From: Terrimicrobium sacchariphilum
GTDB lineage: Bacteria > Verrucomicrobiota > Verrucomicrobiia > Chthoniobacterales > Terrimicrobiaceae
NCBI RefSeq assembly: GCF_001613545.1
Contig: NZ_BDCO01000002.1
Span: forward strand, 2,852,001-2,916,000
Length of the DNA stretch: 64,000 nt
Direction of reading: 5' to 3'
The translations under genes and the position numbers were made by a program. The notes beneath the pieces were generated by a model. That model searched no databases and was not told the origin of the DNA. It worked only from the letters and a program-made list of their open reading frames with translations. This document shows, piece after piece, positions 30,797 through 39,252 of the stretch (its first letter is position 1; each line of letters begins with the position of its first letter).

Positions 30797-30801
30797 TAAG
30801 T

Positions 30802-30827
30802 CTCCTTGGCGGACTCTCCGGACCGCC
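30802..30827 (-). promoter_or_regulatory. PyrR-box-like hairpin abutting the pyrR ribosome binding site
   Basis: On the minus strand GGCGG and CCGCC enclose TCCGGAGAGT. The inner segment UCCGGAGAG fits the UCCNGNGAG core of the described PyrR-binding RNA consensus (ARUCCNGNGAGGYU), though the flanks deviate. The hairpin ends directly at AAGGAG, the pyrR Shine-Dalgarno. PyrR binding here would block initiation, as reported for mycobacterial pyrR. The regulatory reading is inference. Confidence 0.5.
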
Positions 30828-30839
30828 TTAAAGGATCGC

Positions 30840-30866
30840 GATGCCGGCTGCTAGTTCGCCGGCATC
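30840..30866. other. Strong hairpin between the small gene and pyrR
   Basis: GATGCCGGC and GCCGGCATC form a perfect 9-bp stem around a 9-base loop that contains the stop codon of the 75-residue gene. On the minus strand only CTTT follows later, so it is a poor classical terminator. It may limit read-through into pyrR or protect the 3' end. Confidence 0.4.
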
Positions 30867-31078
30867 CTTGGGGTTTGGGTTTTTGTCCGTTCGTTCCTCC
30901 AACCGGAACGATATTTCACAATCCAATCCAGCAAAGCTCTCTCAAATCCAATATCCTTGCCGGCTTTTTCACTCTCGATCCACTTGTGTCGCAGGATCTC
31001 TTCACGCTCGGCGAGGAATTCCTTGTACAAGATCGAATTCTTTACCAGGTCGGTACCTTCGGTCTTCTGGGGATTCAT
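30851..31078 (-). CDS. Small conserved protein of unknown function
   Basis: A 75-residue, soluble, highly charged protein. The core EEILRHKWIESEKAGKDIGF followed by ALLDWIVKYRSGWR looks like a short helical family seen in several bacterial phyla, but I cannot name a function. It precedes pyrR by 54 bases on the same strand. A perfect TTGACA lies 35 bases upstream of its start, though no good -10 element follows at standard spacing. Confidence 0.65.
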   Translation of the reverse strand: MNPQKTEGTDLVKNSILYKEFLAEREEILRHKWIESEKAGKDIGFERALLDWIVKYRSGWRNERTKTQTPRMPAN

Positions 31079-31196
31079 GCGCGATAAAGATAAGGGGCCA
31101 TCATTGCCTTGCTGTCAAACGGAAATTACGTTTTAACCGTCAGTCCCTGAACATATCTCACTATTGATAAGCAACTTGTGAAAAACATAGGTTTTC

Positions 31197-32252
31197 CTAA
31201 CGACCTAAAGCACTTTCGGCCTTCTGCCGAACTTGCGACGCAATCTTGATAAATTCCTGAGCAACAACTCCCTCCGGGTCGGCCGACACGATGGGTTTGC
31301 CGATATCTCCGGACTCGCGAACCGCGATCTGAATGGGGATCTCTCCGAGCAGCGGCACCTTCAAGCGCGCCGCCTCCCGCTGCCCTCCGCCTTCGCCGAA
31401 GATATTGTAGCGCACTCCATCACTGGGACAGAGAAAGTAGCTCATGTTTTCCACGATACCGAGGACAGGTACATTCGTACGCTCAAACATGCCCACCGCC
31501 TTGCGGGCGTCGATCAAAGCCACCTCCTGCGGCGTGGTCACGATCACAGCGCCGCTCAAGGCGATCGTCTGCACGATGGTGAGTTGGATGTCTCCAGTCC
31601 CCGGAGGCAGGTCAAGTACGAGATAGTCCAGCGGCGCCCATGTCACCTGACGGAGAAACTGCTGGGTATACCGCGTCACGATCGGCCCCCGCAGCACCGC
31701 CGGAGAGTCATCTTCCAGGAGGAAGCCCATCGACATGAGCTTCAGCCCTTCACGTTCGACCGGGATGATATTATTCTCGTCGTCCGCTGTCGGGCGTTCG
31801 TTGCTGCCAAACATCATCGCAATGCTCGGGCCGTAAAAATCACAGTCGAGGAGACCGACCTTGGCTCCTGTGGCAGACAGCGCAAGCGCGAGATTCGCCG
31901 CCACGGTGGATTTACCCACCCCGCCTTTGCCGCTCGCCACCGCGATCACATGCTTCACGCCAGGGATGCGCGCCGGGCCGGGAACTCCCGCTGCCTGAGC
32001 GGGGGCCTGAACATCGATCCGCACCTCCACTGCACGCACGCCCGGCAAACGCTTGAGCGCGGCCTCGGCCTCATCATGGATCGTCCGCGCGATTTTCTGG
32101 TCGGCCGTGGTGAGCGTCATCTGCACCTGAACGTCCCGCCCGTCGGTCTGAATATCTTTTACCAGACCAAAAGAGACGATATCCCGCGAGAATCCCGGGT
32201 ACTTGACGGTTTGCAGCGCTTCACGCAACGCCGTGACATCGATGGAAGACAT
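31197..32252 (-). CDS. apbC: Mrp/ApbC family P-loop ATPase
   Basis: A 351-residue iron-sulfur carrier-type ATPase. It has an N-terminal DUF59/FSCA domain (residues 1-80) and a MinD-like domain with the deviant Walker A VASGKGGVGKST. The family CxxC that normally holds a bridging Fe-S cluster is changed: MSYFLCPSDGVRYN keeps one Cys, with Asp in the place of the second. It may therefore not carry a cluster in the usual way. I chose the ATG over an upstream TTG. Confidence 0.9.
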   Translation of the reverse strand: MSSIDVTALREALQTVKYPGFSRDIVSFGLVKDIQTDGRDVQVQMTLTTADQKIARTIHDEAEAALKRLPGVRAVEVRIDVQAPAQAAGVPGPARIPGVKHVIAVASGKGGVGKSTVAANLALALSATGAKVGLLDCDFYGPSIAMMFGSNERPTADDENNIIPVEREGLKLMSMGFLLEDDSPAVLRGPIVTRYTQQFLRQVTWAPLDYLVLDLPPGTGDIQLTIVQTIALSGAVIVTTPQEVALIDARKAVGMFERTNVPVLGIVENMSYFLCPSDGVRYNIFGEGGGQREAARLKVPLLGEIPIQIAVRESGDIGKPIVSADPEGVVAQEFIKIASQVRQKAESALGR

Positions 32253-32335
32253 AGAAGGATCATTATGCACACCGGCGCCCGCACTACCAAGGGTCAACTG
32301 AAGGAGATTCGACTCGTCCCTCTATTCCCTATCCC

Positions 32336-33193
32336 TTACCGCTGCCAAACACGCACGTAATCCACGACAAACTCGGATGGCAGCATGCCCGGATCGACGC
32401 CCTCACGACCGCCCCACGTCCCTCCAATGGCAAGATTCATCAGGATGTATGCAGGATGATCGAACGGCCATTGCGATGCCCCGGCATGAGCGTTCGCATA
32501 GCGAAAGACCGGCTCTCCGTCGAAGAACCAGACCAGTTCATCGGCCATCCAAAGCAAACCGTAACGGTGAAACTCCTCGCTCAGCCTTTCCACCTCAAGC
32601 GTGGTGCCCTGTTGATTCTGGCGGGAGTGATTGAACGCATCCGTATGCACCGTGAAATGCAACACATCAGGCATGAACCCGACAAACTCCATGAGATCAA
32701 TCTCTCCACAGTGGGGCCAGCCTGCCTGTTCATAGTTGCTTCCCATGAGCCATAGAGCCGGCCAGGTTCCCCTGCCCTTTGGCAGCCTGGCCCGTATCTC
32801 CAGCTTACCGTGGCAGAAATCAAACTTGCCGAGGGTGATCAAGCAGGCCGAGGTCACATCTGCCCCCTCCCATGGCTCATGTCGGGCGGTAATGATCAGA
32901 TGCCCATTCTCCACCCGGGCATTTTCTCGCCGGTTCCGGACATAATACTGATCCTCGCGATTGCGGACGCGACCCTCCTCGTAGTTCCACTTCGCGGCAT
33001 CAGGCAAACCGGCTGTCTCAAACTCATCGGCCCACAGCGTTTTCCATCCGGGGGCTTCATAAGCTTCCTTCAGCTTGTCCCGGTCAGGAAACTCCACTTT
33101 CGCTTTTCCACCCAGAGAGGTGGTTGGTTCAGTCGCGAACCCGCCAGATGATACCAGGGCCAGGGCGAGACCCGCTGTGATTTCCTTCATCAT
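32336..33193 (-). CDS. Secreted GH16 glycoside hydrolase
   Basis: A 285-residue family 16 endo-beta-glucanase or related enzyme. A signal peptide (cleavage near GFA|TE) precedes the beta-jelly-roll. The active site is GEIDLMEF, with nucleophile Glu164 and acid/base Glu169 in the laminarinase-type spacing. The surrounding WPALWLMG and FHRYGLLWMADELVWFFDG are standard GH16 elements. Likely substrates are beta-1,3-glucans such as laminarin; the substrate is inferred. No transporter is next to it. Confidence 0.93.
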   Translation of the reverse strand: MMKEITAGLALALVSSGGFATEPTTSLGGKAKVEFPDRDKLKEAYEAPGWKTLWADEFETAGLPDAAKWNYEEGRVRNREDQYYVRNRRENARVENGHLIITARHEPWEGADVTSACLITLGKFDFCHGKLEIRARLPKGRGTWPALWLMGSNYEQAGWPHCGEIDLMEFVGFMPDVLHFTVHTDAFNHSRQNQQGTTLEVERLSEEFHRYGLLWMADELVWFFDGEPVFRYANAHAGASQWPFDHPAYILMNLAIGGTWGGREGVDPGMLPSEFVVDYVRVWQR

Positions 33194-33245
33194 CCGGTAC
33201 TAGAAGATGCTTCGCGGAGTCAGCAACCACCGCCCGACTCGTCCA

Positions 33246-34631
33246 TTAGAACGACTTGCGCAAATGGCTGGGCAGGATGCCGAGTTGCTCGCGGTATTTG
33301 GCCACCGTCCGTCTCGCGATCGGCACGCCGCGCTCGCCGAGCAGCTTGACAATATCCTGATCGCTGGGTGGTTTGCGCGGATCTTCATTTTTGATGATCT
33401 CGGCGATCGACTGCCTCACGCTTTCGTTGCTGACTGCCTCGCCTTCGGAGGTCGTGTAGCCGGAGGTGAAAAAGTACTTCAACTCAAAGAGTCCCCTCGG
33501 CGTGGACATGTATTTACCGGAGACCGCCCGGCTCACGGTTGTCTCATGGACGCCGACCGCCTGTGCCACCTGACTCATCGTCATCGGGTGAAGGTGGGCC
33601 GGCCCGAGATCAAAGAACTCCCGCTGGCGGTTCACGATCTCGCGGGCAATATTGAGCAGAGTGTGCTGCCGCTGCTCGATGCATTTGATGAAGAAACGGC
33701 CTCCCCGGATTTTTTCGCGCAGGTACTCCTTCACTTCACGATTGGCACCCGGTTGGGACAGCATGTCCTTGTAGTCATTGCCGATGCGCAGCGAGGGAAT
33801 CTCGGAGTTGTTGAGCGACAGCGTATACTCATCTCCATCCCGCTCCATGATGATATCGGCAACGACGGTCTGCTCTTCCTCGGCGGAAAAGGGACGTCCC
33901 GGGCGAGGCTCCAGATGGGAAATCTCCTCGGCGGCACGCTGCACCTCCGCCAGCGGCACCCGGAGCTGGCGGGCGATATCCCCCAGCTTTCTCCGACCCA
34001 GCTCTTCCAGATAATGCTGCGCGATTCTACTGGCGATACTGTACTGCTGGCCCTGTCGCTTGAGCTGAAGAAAGAGGCACTCCGAGAGCGAACGCGCACA
34101 GACGCCCGGAGGGTCGAGCTCCTGGATGATGCCGATCACCTCTTCCGCCTCTCCATCGGAACATCCGGCCTGGGCCGCGATCTCGACCGCGTCGGACCTC
34201 AGGTACCCGCGGTCGTCGATGTTTCCCACCACGACCATGGCGATTCCCTTGCGGTTGGGCGACAAGCCGATGGCACCGAGCTGCTCAAGCAAATGCTGCT
34301 GCAAGGTCTGGGGCCGGGTGTGCGAATCAAAAAAATGCTGACGCCGCTCGAGCGCCTCCGCACTCCATTGCTCCGTCGAGCCTCGCTGGCTGTAAACCTC
34401 ACGCCATTCATCATCCAGCGTCGACGATTGCTGGGGCGCCCCCTCATCCAGCGACGGCGAGGTGGTGCGATTCTCCTCTTCCAGCACAGGATTCGCCTGA
34501 AGCTCCGAGGCCACCAGCTGACGTAATTCCATCAGGGGTGCCTGGAGAATATGCAGACTCTGCTGCATCTGCGGCGACAGGGTTTGCTGAAGCGCCAACC
34601 CTTGAACCTGTTCCATGCCGATCATCGACAT
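33246..34631 (-). CDS. rpoN: RNA polymerase sigma-54 factor
   Basis: Sigma-54 directs RNA polymerase to -24/-12 promoters that need enhancer-binding activators. The 461-residue protein has the Gln-rich region I (LSPQMQQSLHILQAPLMEL), the core-binding domain and the C-terminal RpoN box ARRTVAKYREQLGI. The length is normal. No hpf, rapZ or ptsN neighbours are seen. A 14-bp palindrome lies 19 bases upstream of the start. Confidence 0.97.
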   Translation of the reverse strand: MSMIGMEQVQGLALQQTLSPQMQQSLHILQAPLMELRQLVASELQANPVLEEENRTTSPSLDEGAPQQSSTLDDEWREVYSQRGSTEQWSAEALERRQHFFDSHTRPQTLQQHLLEQLGAIGLSPNRKGIAMVVVGNIDDRGYLRSDAVEIAAQAGCSDGEAEEVIGIIQELDPPGVCARSLSECLFLQLKRQGQQYSIASRIAQHYLEELGRRKLGDIARQLRVPLAEVQRAAEEISHLEPRPGRPFSAEEEQTVVADIIMERDGDEYTLSLNNSEIPSLRIGNDYKDMLSQPGANREVKEYLREKIRGGRFFIKCIEQRQHTLLNIAREIVNRQREFFDLGPAHLHPMTMSQVAQAVGVHETTVSRAVSGKYMSTPRGLFELKYFFTSGYTTSEGEAVSNESVRQSIAEIIKNEDPRKPPSDQDIVKLLGERGVPIARRTVAKYREQLGILPSHLRKSF

Positions 34632-34649
34632 CCAAAATCAGGCACTCGA

Positions 34650-34663
34650 CTTGCTAGAGCAAG
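34650..34663. promoter_or_regulatory. Palindrome upstream of rpoN
   Basis: CTTGCT, AG and AGCAAG form a perfect inverted repeat with 6-bp arms, 19 bases before the rpoN start. It could be an operator or an mRNA hairpin. No regulator is assigned. Confidence 0.3.
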
Positions 34664-34735
34664 CAATTTCCGCGCCAATTATTTAGGACCCATCGTATTT
34701 TCAAAAAAATACACAAACTCGCCTCCGAGGGGTGG

Positions 34736-35626
34736 CTAGGCAAAGAGATCCGCCTGCGCAGGCAAAGCCTTGGCTGCCTCGTCTTCCACCTCTTTGAGCA
34801 AGCCCTTAAACTCACACTCGCGCAGGGCGCCAATCAATTCCGGATAGCGAGGACGAATCTCGAGATCCTGCCACCTGACAGGTAGGGGAAGATCCAGATC
34901 CAGAGCCACCATCTGTCGATTACTGACAATCTGGTCGCGATGTGTGGCGATTTTTTCCTGGAGGCGTCCAGGCACGATCGCCCCGATATTGGCGAGCATT
35001 TCATCGGTCGTCCCGTAGGTTCGCACCAGCTGTGCCGCAGTCTTTTCTCCGATTCCCGGCACGCCCGGGATGTTATCAGAAGAGTCTCCCGTGAGAGCGA
35101 GCACATCGGCAATGAACGCAGGAGGCACGCCCCATTTCTTTTCGACGTCCTCAGTACCGAGGAGGGCAAACGCGTCCTTGATCGTGGTGTAGATCGAAAC
35201 CTGCCCGCAGACCATCTGCATGATGTCCTTGTCATTGGTTGCGATGACGACATCAGCACCCTCACCCATGGCGGCCTGGGCGTAGGAGGCAATGAGATCA
35301 TCCGCCTCGGTGTTGGGAGTTTTCAGGCTGGCAAGTCCAAAGAGCGGCACATTCTTCTGCAACCACCCTTCCTGGGGGCGGAGATCGTCCGGCATCTCGG
35401 TCCGATTCTGCTTATACTCGGGCTGGAGTTCCGTACGCCGCGCTGGCAATCCGCAATCCCAGATCACCGCAGCGCGGTCCGGCTTCGTATCGGCGATCAT
35501 GCGTCGGATGGCTTTGGAAAAGCCATATATCGCATTGGTCGGCTCCCCCTTGGAGTTTGAGAGACCCCGAATGGCGAAAAAAGACCGGTAGAGATAGTAG
35601 TGACCGTCGATCAAAAGCAGACGCAT
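34736..35626 (-). CDS. Stand-alone 5'-3' exonuclease (PolA N-terminal-like)
   Basis: The 296-residue protein corresponds to the flap endonuclease domain of DNA polymerase I without a polymerase. It shows MRLLLIDGHYYLYRSFFAI, NTEADDLIASYAQ, VIATNDKDIMQMV, and the helix-hairpin-helix-containing LTGDSSDNIPGVPGIGEKTA with metal-binding Asp residues. It may process flaps and RNA primers in addition to a PolA elsewhere. A T-rich stretch follows its stop on the minus strand. Confidence 0.92.
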   Translation of the reverse strand: MRLLLIDGHYYLYRSFFAIRGLSNSKGEPTNAIYGFSKAIRRMIADTKPDRAAVIWDCGLPARRTELQPEYKQNRTEMPDDLRPQEGWLQKNVPLFGLASLKTPNTEADDLIASYAQAAMGEGADVVIATNDKDIMQMVCGQVSIYTTIKDAFALLGTEDVEKKWGVPPAFIADVLALTGDSSDNIPGVPGIGEKTAAQLVRTYGTTDEMLANIGAIVPGRLQEKIATHRDQIVSNRQMVALDLDLPLPVRWQDLEIRPRYPELIGALRECEFKGLLKEVEDEAAKALPAQADLFA

Positions 35627-35704
35627 CGACGCAGGTTAGCCACCAACCGGACGGATGCCAGCAGGAATCAGAATTTCCCGGACAACTCTCAGGGACTATT
35701 GCAG

Positions 35705-35733
35705 TTGACGCCAGCCGGGATGTTTCCTACGTT
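35705..35733 (+). promoter_or_regulatory. Predicted promoter for the BamD-like gene
   Basis: TTGACG, a 17-base spacer and TACGTT precede the ATG by 11 bases. The -35 matches 5 of 6 consensus bases; the -10 is weak. If used, the transcript would have a leader of only a few bases. It lies in a 118-base divergent gap. Confidence 0.3.
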
Positions 35734-35744
35734 GCGCCGCCTGC

Positions 35745-36902
35745 ATGTTATCTAAAATCTTCGCGCCCATTTTGATCGTGGCACTGCTCATCGCGCGCCC
35801 CGTCGCGGCGCAGGAAAGGCGTGAGACGCAAGCATCTACGCCGAGCGATGCCGCCACGGCCTTTGCCTCTGCCAAACAATACGACGAAGCCGGGCAATAC
35901 GAAAACGCCCTCGCGTCGTACCGGAATTTTCTAAAAATCTTCCCGGCGGCAGCCCAGGCCTCCAAGGCGCAGTTCCGCATCGCCCAGATCCTCGAGGAGC
36001 AGGGCAACGCGAGCAAGGCCTTCGACGCCTACCAGACTCTTGTGAGCCGTTATCCGGACACGCCGGAGTTTGAGCAGGCGGTCGCCCAGCAGGTCCTCAT
36101 CGCCAACCAGTATCTCCAAGGGAAAAGAGTTGTTTTCCTTGGTGTGCCAGTCATTCCAGGCACCGAGCGCGCTCAGCAGATGTACCGCTCGATCCTGAAT
36201 AATGCTCCCTACAGCAAACATGCCCCGGTCGCGCAGTTCAATCTCGGTCTGACGTACGAACGCCAGAAGATGCTGGCCGATGCCCGCAACGCCTACCAGA
36301 CCGTCCTCGACAAGTACCCAAACAGCGACGTGGCAGACGACGCTCTCTACCAGATCGGTTACATCTACATGCAGGCTGGAACGACTGGCGACACTCGCGA
36401 CCTCTCGGCCCTCGTCCAGGCCCGCGAGACCTTTGAAGATTTCCTCCTTCAGTTTCCCAAGAGCGAAAAGGCGGCACAGGCCCGTGACAATCTCGTCACC
36501 CTCGGCCAGTCCGAGGCTGGCGACTTGATGGCCATCGCGAAGTACTACGACTGGGCCCGCAATTACAAGGCCGCCGTCATCTACTACAACGACGTGATCC
36601 GCAAGCAGCCGAAGACCGCCGATGCGGAGTTTGCGAAAACTCGTCTGAATGAACTGCGCAACTCGGTCGGCGAAGACGCCCTGCGAGTCGGCTCCGAGCG
36701 TGCGGAATCCGGCGAGCAACAGGCTCTCCGCCGTCGCTTGCAGGCCCAGGTGGAAACCTCCGCTCTGGCCGACTACTCCGGTCCATCCAAGCGAGATGTC
36801 GTCCCGGATGAACTCCCGATCTCACGTGCTCCGAAGCTCCGGACCAATGTCCGCGACGTCCAGCCGCTTCCCGCCGTCGAACCCGCTCTGCCCAATCAAT
36901 GA
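35745..36902 (+). CDS. bamD: BamD-like outer-membrane assembly TPR protein
   Basis: A 385-residue exported protein with a signal peptide (cleavage near VAA|QE) and a YfiO/BamD-type TPR array (residues 35-290), including FKxAxxxYxxxLxxYPNS-type repeats. BamD normally is a lipoprotein of the BAM complex, but no lipobox Cys is present here, so membrane attachment must differ. The C-terminal 90 residues are Arg/Pro-rich and probably disordered. Overlap of 4 bases with the LptE gene supports an outer-membrane biogenesis operon. A different TPR role is possible. Confidence 0.75.
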   Translation: MLSKIFAPILIVALLIARPVAAQERRETQASTPSDAATAFASAKQYDEAGQYENALASYRNFLKIFPAAAQASKAQFRIAQILEEQGNASKAFDAYQTLVSRYPDTPEFEQAVAQQVLIANQYLQGKRVVFLGVPVIPGTERAQQMYRSILNNAPYSKHAPVAQFNLGLTYERQKMLADARNAYQTVLDKYPNSDVADDALYQIGYIYMQAGTTGDTRDLSALVQARETFEDFLLQFPKSEKAAQARDNLVTLGQSEAGDLMAIAKYYDWARNYKAAVIYYNDVIRKQPKTADAEFAKTRLNELRNSVGEDALRVGSERAESGEQQALRRRLQAQVETSALADYSGPSKRDVVPDELPISRAPKLRTNVRDVQPLPAVEPALPNQ

Positions 36903-37399
36903 GAACTGTCAGCCTCCTTCTTGTCGCCATCCTTCTCAGCGGTTGCGGATACAAGCTCGGCGAGATTCGCCCCACCCCGATGCGGTCGGTCAGGACGCTT
37001 GCCATCCCTACGTTCAAGAACAACACCTATGAGCCTCGCATCGAGGTGCTCATGGCAGACACGGTGATCAAGCAGTTCCAGCAGGACGGCACCTATACGA
37101 TCGTCTCCGATGATACGGCCGATGCCATCCTGTATGGCACCGTCACCAAGATCGAGCGACGGTCGCTGCGCTCGGTCCAGAACAACGTACTCGCGACGAG
37201 CGAGTTTGGCCTCACCGTGACCGTCAGCTATCAGGTGGTGGACCGCGTCACTGGAGCCGTCCTGATGAAGAGCGTCGTCCAGGGCGACACTTCCTTCTTC
37301 TCGTCGAACGACCTTCAAACCACCGAAAGACAGGCCATTCCGCTCGCCGCGCAACGGCTGGCTGTCGACTTGTCCGCCGCTCTCAGCGAAGGCTGGTAA
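36899..37399 (+). CDS. lptE: LptE-like LPS-assembly lipoprotein
   Basis: A 166-residue lipoprotein (lipobox LLSGC, Cys16) with the LptE fold signature: GYKLGEI after the lipid, IPTFKNNTYEPRIEVL and later alternating beta strands with ATSEFGLTVTVSYQV. LptE plugs the LptD barrel and helps insert lipopolysaccharide. The start overlaps the BamD-like gene by 4 bases. This supports an LPS-bearing outer membrane, in agreement with lpxA at the window edge. Confidence 0.85.
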   Translation: MRTVSLLLVAILLSGCGYKLGEIRPTPMRSVRTLAIPTFKNNTYEPRIEVLMADTVIKQFQQDGTYTIVSDDTADAILYGTVTKIERRSLRSVQNNVLATSEFGLTVTVSYQVVDRVTGAVLMKSVVQGDTSFFSSNDLQTTERQAIPLAAQRLAVDLSAALSEGW

Positions 37400-37405
37400 G
37401 ACGCT

Positions 37406-38068
37406 TTGCTGACTGTCATCCCGACTCCGATTGGGAACCTGCAGGACATCACCCTGCGCGCTCTCGACGCATTGCGCGAAGCCGACGTGATCGCGGCAGA
37501 GGATACCCGGCACTCCGGTATTCTGCTCCACCATCACGGCATCAGTAAGCCGATGGTGAGCTTTCACGAGCACAACGAAGCGGGAAAAACCGCTTCTCTG
37601 GTGGAAGAAATCGCCCAGGGTCGCAAAGTCGCACTCATCACCGATGCAGGAATGCCGGGAATTTCCGATCCGGGATTCCGCCTCGTCCGAGCCTGCCGCG
37701 AACGCGAGCTTCCCGTCACCGTATTGCCTGGCCCCAGCGCCGTCGTCACTGCATTGGCAGGCTCCGGACTGCCCAGTGACTCGTTTTATTTCGGCGGATT
37801 CCTACCCGTCAAAAGCGGCCAGCGTCGCAATGAACTGGAGGCTGCCATTGCCCGCGAAGAGACGAGTATCTACTTCGAGTCTCCCTATCGGCTGGCCAAA
37901 AGCCTGGGCGTCCTGGCCGAGGTGGCTCCCGAGGCGGCAGTCTGCGTCGCGCGCGAACTCAGCAAAAAATTTGAGGAATACCGCCGAGGCAAGCCCGCAG
38001 ACCTTGCGGCTCATTACGACGCTCATCCTCCGAAAGGCGAAATCACTCTGCTCATTTCCAACAAATGA
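37406..38068 (+). CDS. rsmI: 16S rRNA (cytidine(1402)-2'-O)-methyltransferase
   Basis: RsmI methylates the ribose of C1402 in the decoding centre. The 220-residue protein has the SAM-dependent tetrapyrrole-methylase fold with VIPTPIGNLQDITLRAL, AAEDTRHSGILLHH and LITDAGMPGISDPG. The start is TTG, 6 bases after the lptE stop. The last 4 bases overlap the DUF2752 gene. Confidence 0.96.
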   Translation: MLTVIPTPIGNLQDITLRALDALREADVIAAEDTRHSGILLHHHGISKPMVSFHEHNEAGKTASLVEEIAQGRKVALITDAGMPGISDPGFRLVRACRERELPVTVLPGPSAVVTALAGSGLPSDSFYFGGFLPVKSGQRRNELEAAIAREETSIYFESPYRLAKSLGVLAEVAPEAAVCVARELSKKFEEYRRGKPADLAAHYDAHPPKGEITLLISNK

Positions 38069-38562
38069 GTGTCCAGCCCCCGTTTCTGCCTGGAAGCCGG
38101 GGATCGCGGTTCCTTGTTGGGGCGGCGTTGCTGCTCGTTCTCGCTCTACTCCCTCTTCTCCCCACGAGTTCCGGCTCGTGGAATCCGACTACATGCGCGA
38201 TTCATGCCATGACCGGTCTGCCCTGTCCGCTGTGCGGTGGCACCCGCGCGGCCAAGGCATTGATGCACGGCGATGTCGCGACGGCTTTACGACTGAACGC
38301 GCTGGCATTGCCCGCGGTGGGAATGATCGCACTTATCGGCATCATTCTCGTCAGCGAGGCGATCCGCGGTCGTCCATGGATGGATTGGACGCCTTTTCTC
38401 CGGCGTATCGGGCGTTTTGCCCCTTGGGTCGTCCTCTTTCTCCTGATCTGGTGGATTCCTCAGCTTTTGGGAGCATTGCGAGGCTCCAAATCTGAATTGC
38501 TCGATACGCGAAATCCCGTAGCCCGCTACCTTCAGCAGCATCTCGGTCAATCTCACTTGTGA
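38065..38562 (+). CDS. DUF2752 membrane protein
   Basis: A 165-residue inner-membrane protein with three hydrophobic segments. It carries the DUF2752 signature MTGLPCPLCGGTRA followed by a short helix with ALMHGDVATALRLN. The Cys pair might bind metal. The function of the family is not known. The start overlaps the rsmI stop as ATGA. Confidence 0.85.
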   Translation: MSVQPPFLPGSRGSRFLVGAALLLVLALLPLLPTSSGSWNPTTCAIHAMTGLPCPLCGGTRAAKALMHGDVATALRLNALALPAVGMIALIGIILVSEAIRGRPWMDWTPFLRRIGRFAPWVVLFLLIWWIPQLLGALRGSKSELLDTRNPVARYLQQHLGQSHL

Positions 38563-38607
38563 TTTCCTCTCGACGACAATGTCGTAAAAACGCTACACGC
38601 TCGAGAC

Positions 38608-39246
38608 ATGAACTGGTTCTACGCCAAGGATGGACAGCAACTCGGCCCGGTAGCCTTCTCTGAGATTGAGCGTCTCCATGCGGAAGGTCAACTGACAGAC
38701 GACTCGCTGGTATGGCAGCAGGGTTCCCCCAACTGGATTAAATTCTCAGAAGCTCGCGCCACCGCCGCGGCTCCAGCGCCAGCAGCTCCAGCGGTCAGTC
38801 CCTCGCCGGCAATTTCGCCCGCAGCAACTCCCGCAACGGGATCGGCCGCTCCGGCCAAGCCCCTTGCCGACTATGGCGACTTCATCGTATGGGGCTACAT
38901 CGGCATGCTCGTGCCGTGCGTGAATTTCATCGTCTACGTCGTGCTCGTCGTGCTGAACATGCTCGAGTACTTCGAGCGCCGGAAGGAAGTCCAGGAGGGC
39001 CGCCTGCCAGAGAGCGACTATAGCAAGATGAACCCCGTGCTGTTCGTACTCGGGCTCATCTGCTGCTCGGGTCTCCTCTATCCGCTTTACATGTACTACC
39101 GCAACAAGTCGGGGTACTTCAAACCGCAGCCGAAAGCTGTACCGGTGACGATCGCCATCGTGATCCTGTCGATCATCATCAATGTCATCATCCAGCTCGT
39201 CTCCATGTCGGTGAATGGCGCTGCCCTCCACCACGACATGCAGTAA
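38608..39246 (+). CDS. GYF-like (DUF4339) domain membrane protein
   Basis: A 212-residue protein. Residues 1-50 form a DUF4339/GYF_2 domain (MNWFYAKDGQQLGPVAFSEI and later DDSLVWQQGSPNWI). An Ala/Pro-rich linker (52-85) leads to three hydrophobic segments in the C-terminal half. The GYF_2 domain probably binds peptides in the cytosol. The specific role is unknown. A 5-bp hairpin (ACGAC-GTCGT) lies in the gap before the gene. Confidence 0.85.
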   Translation: MNWFYAKDGQQLGPVAFSEIERLHAEGQLTDDSLVWQQGSPNWIKFSEARATAAAPAPAAPAVSPSPAISPAATPATGSAAPAKPLADYGDFIVWGYIGMLVPCVNFIVYVVLVVLNMLEYFERRKEVQEGRLPESDYSKMNPVLFVLGLICCSGLLYPLYMYYRNKSGYFKPQPKAVPVTIAIVILSIIINVIIQLVSMSVNGAALHHDMQ

Positions 39247-39252
39247 GGCGGT

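Noticed and set aside
33246-34663. Sigma-54 promoters (GG-N10-GC) near rpoN or elsewhere
   Set aside because: I looked for TGGCAC-N5-TTGC in the intergenic regions by eye and found none convincing.
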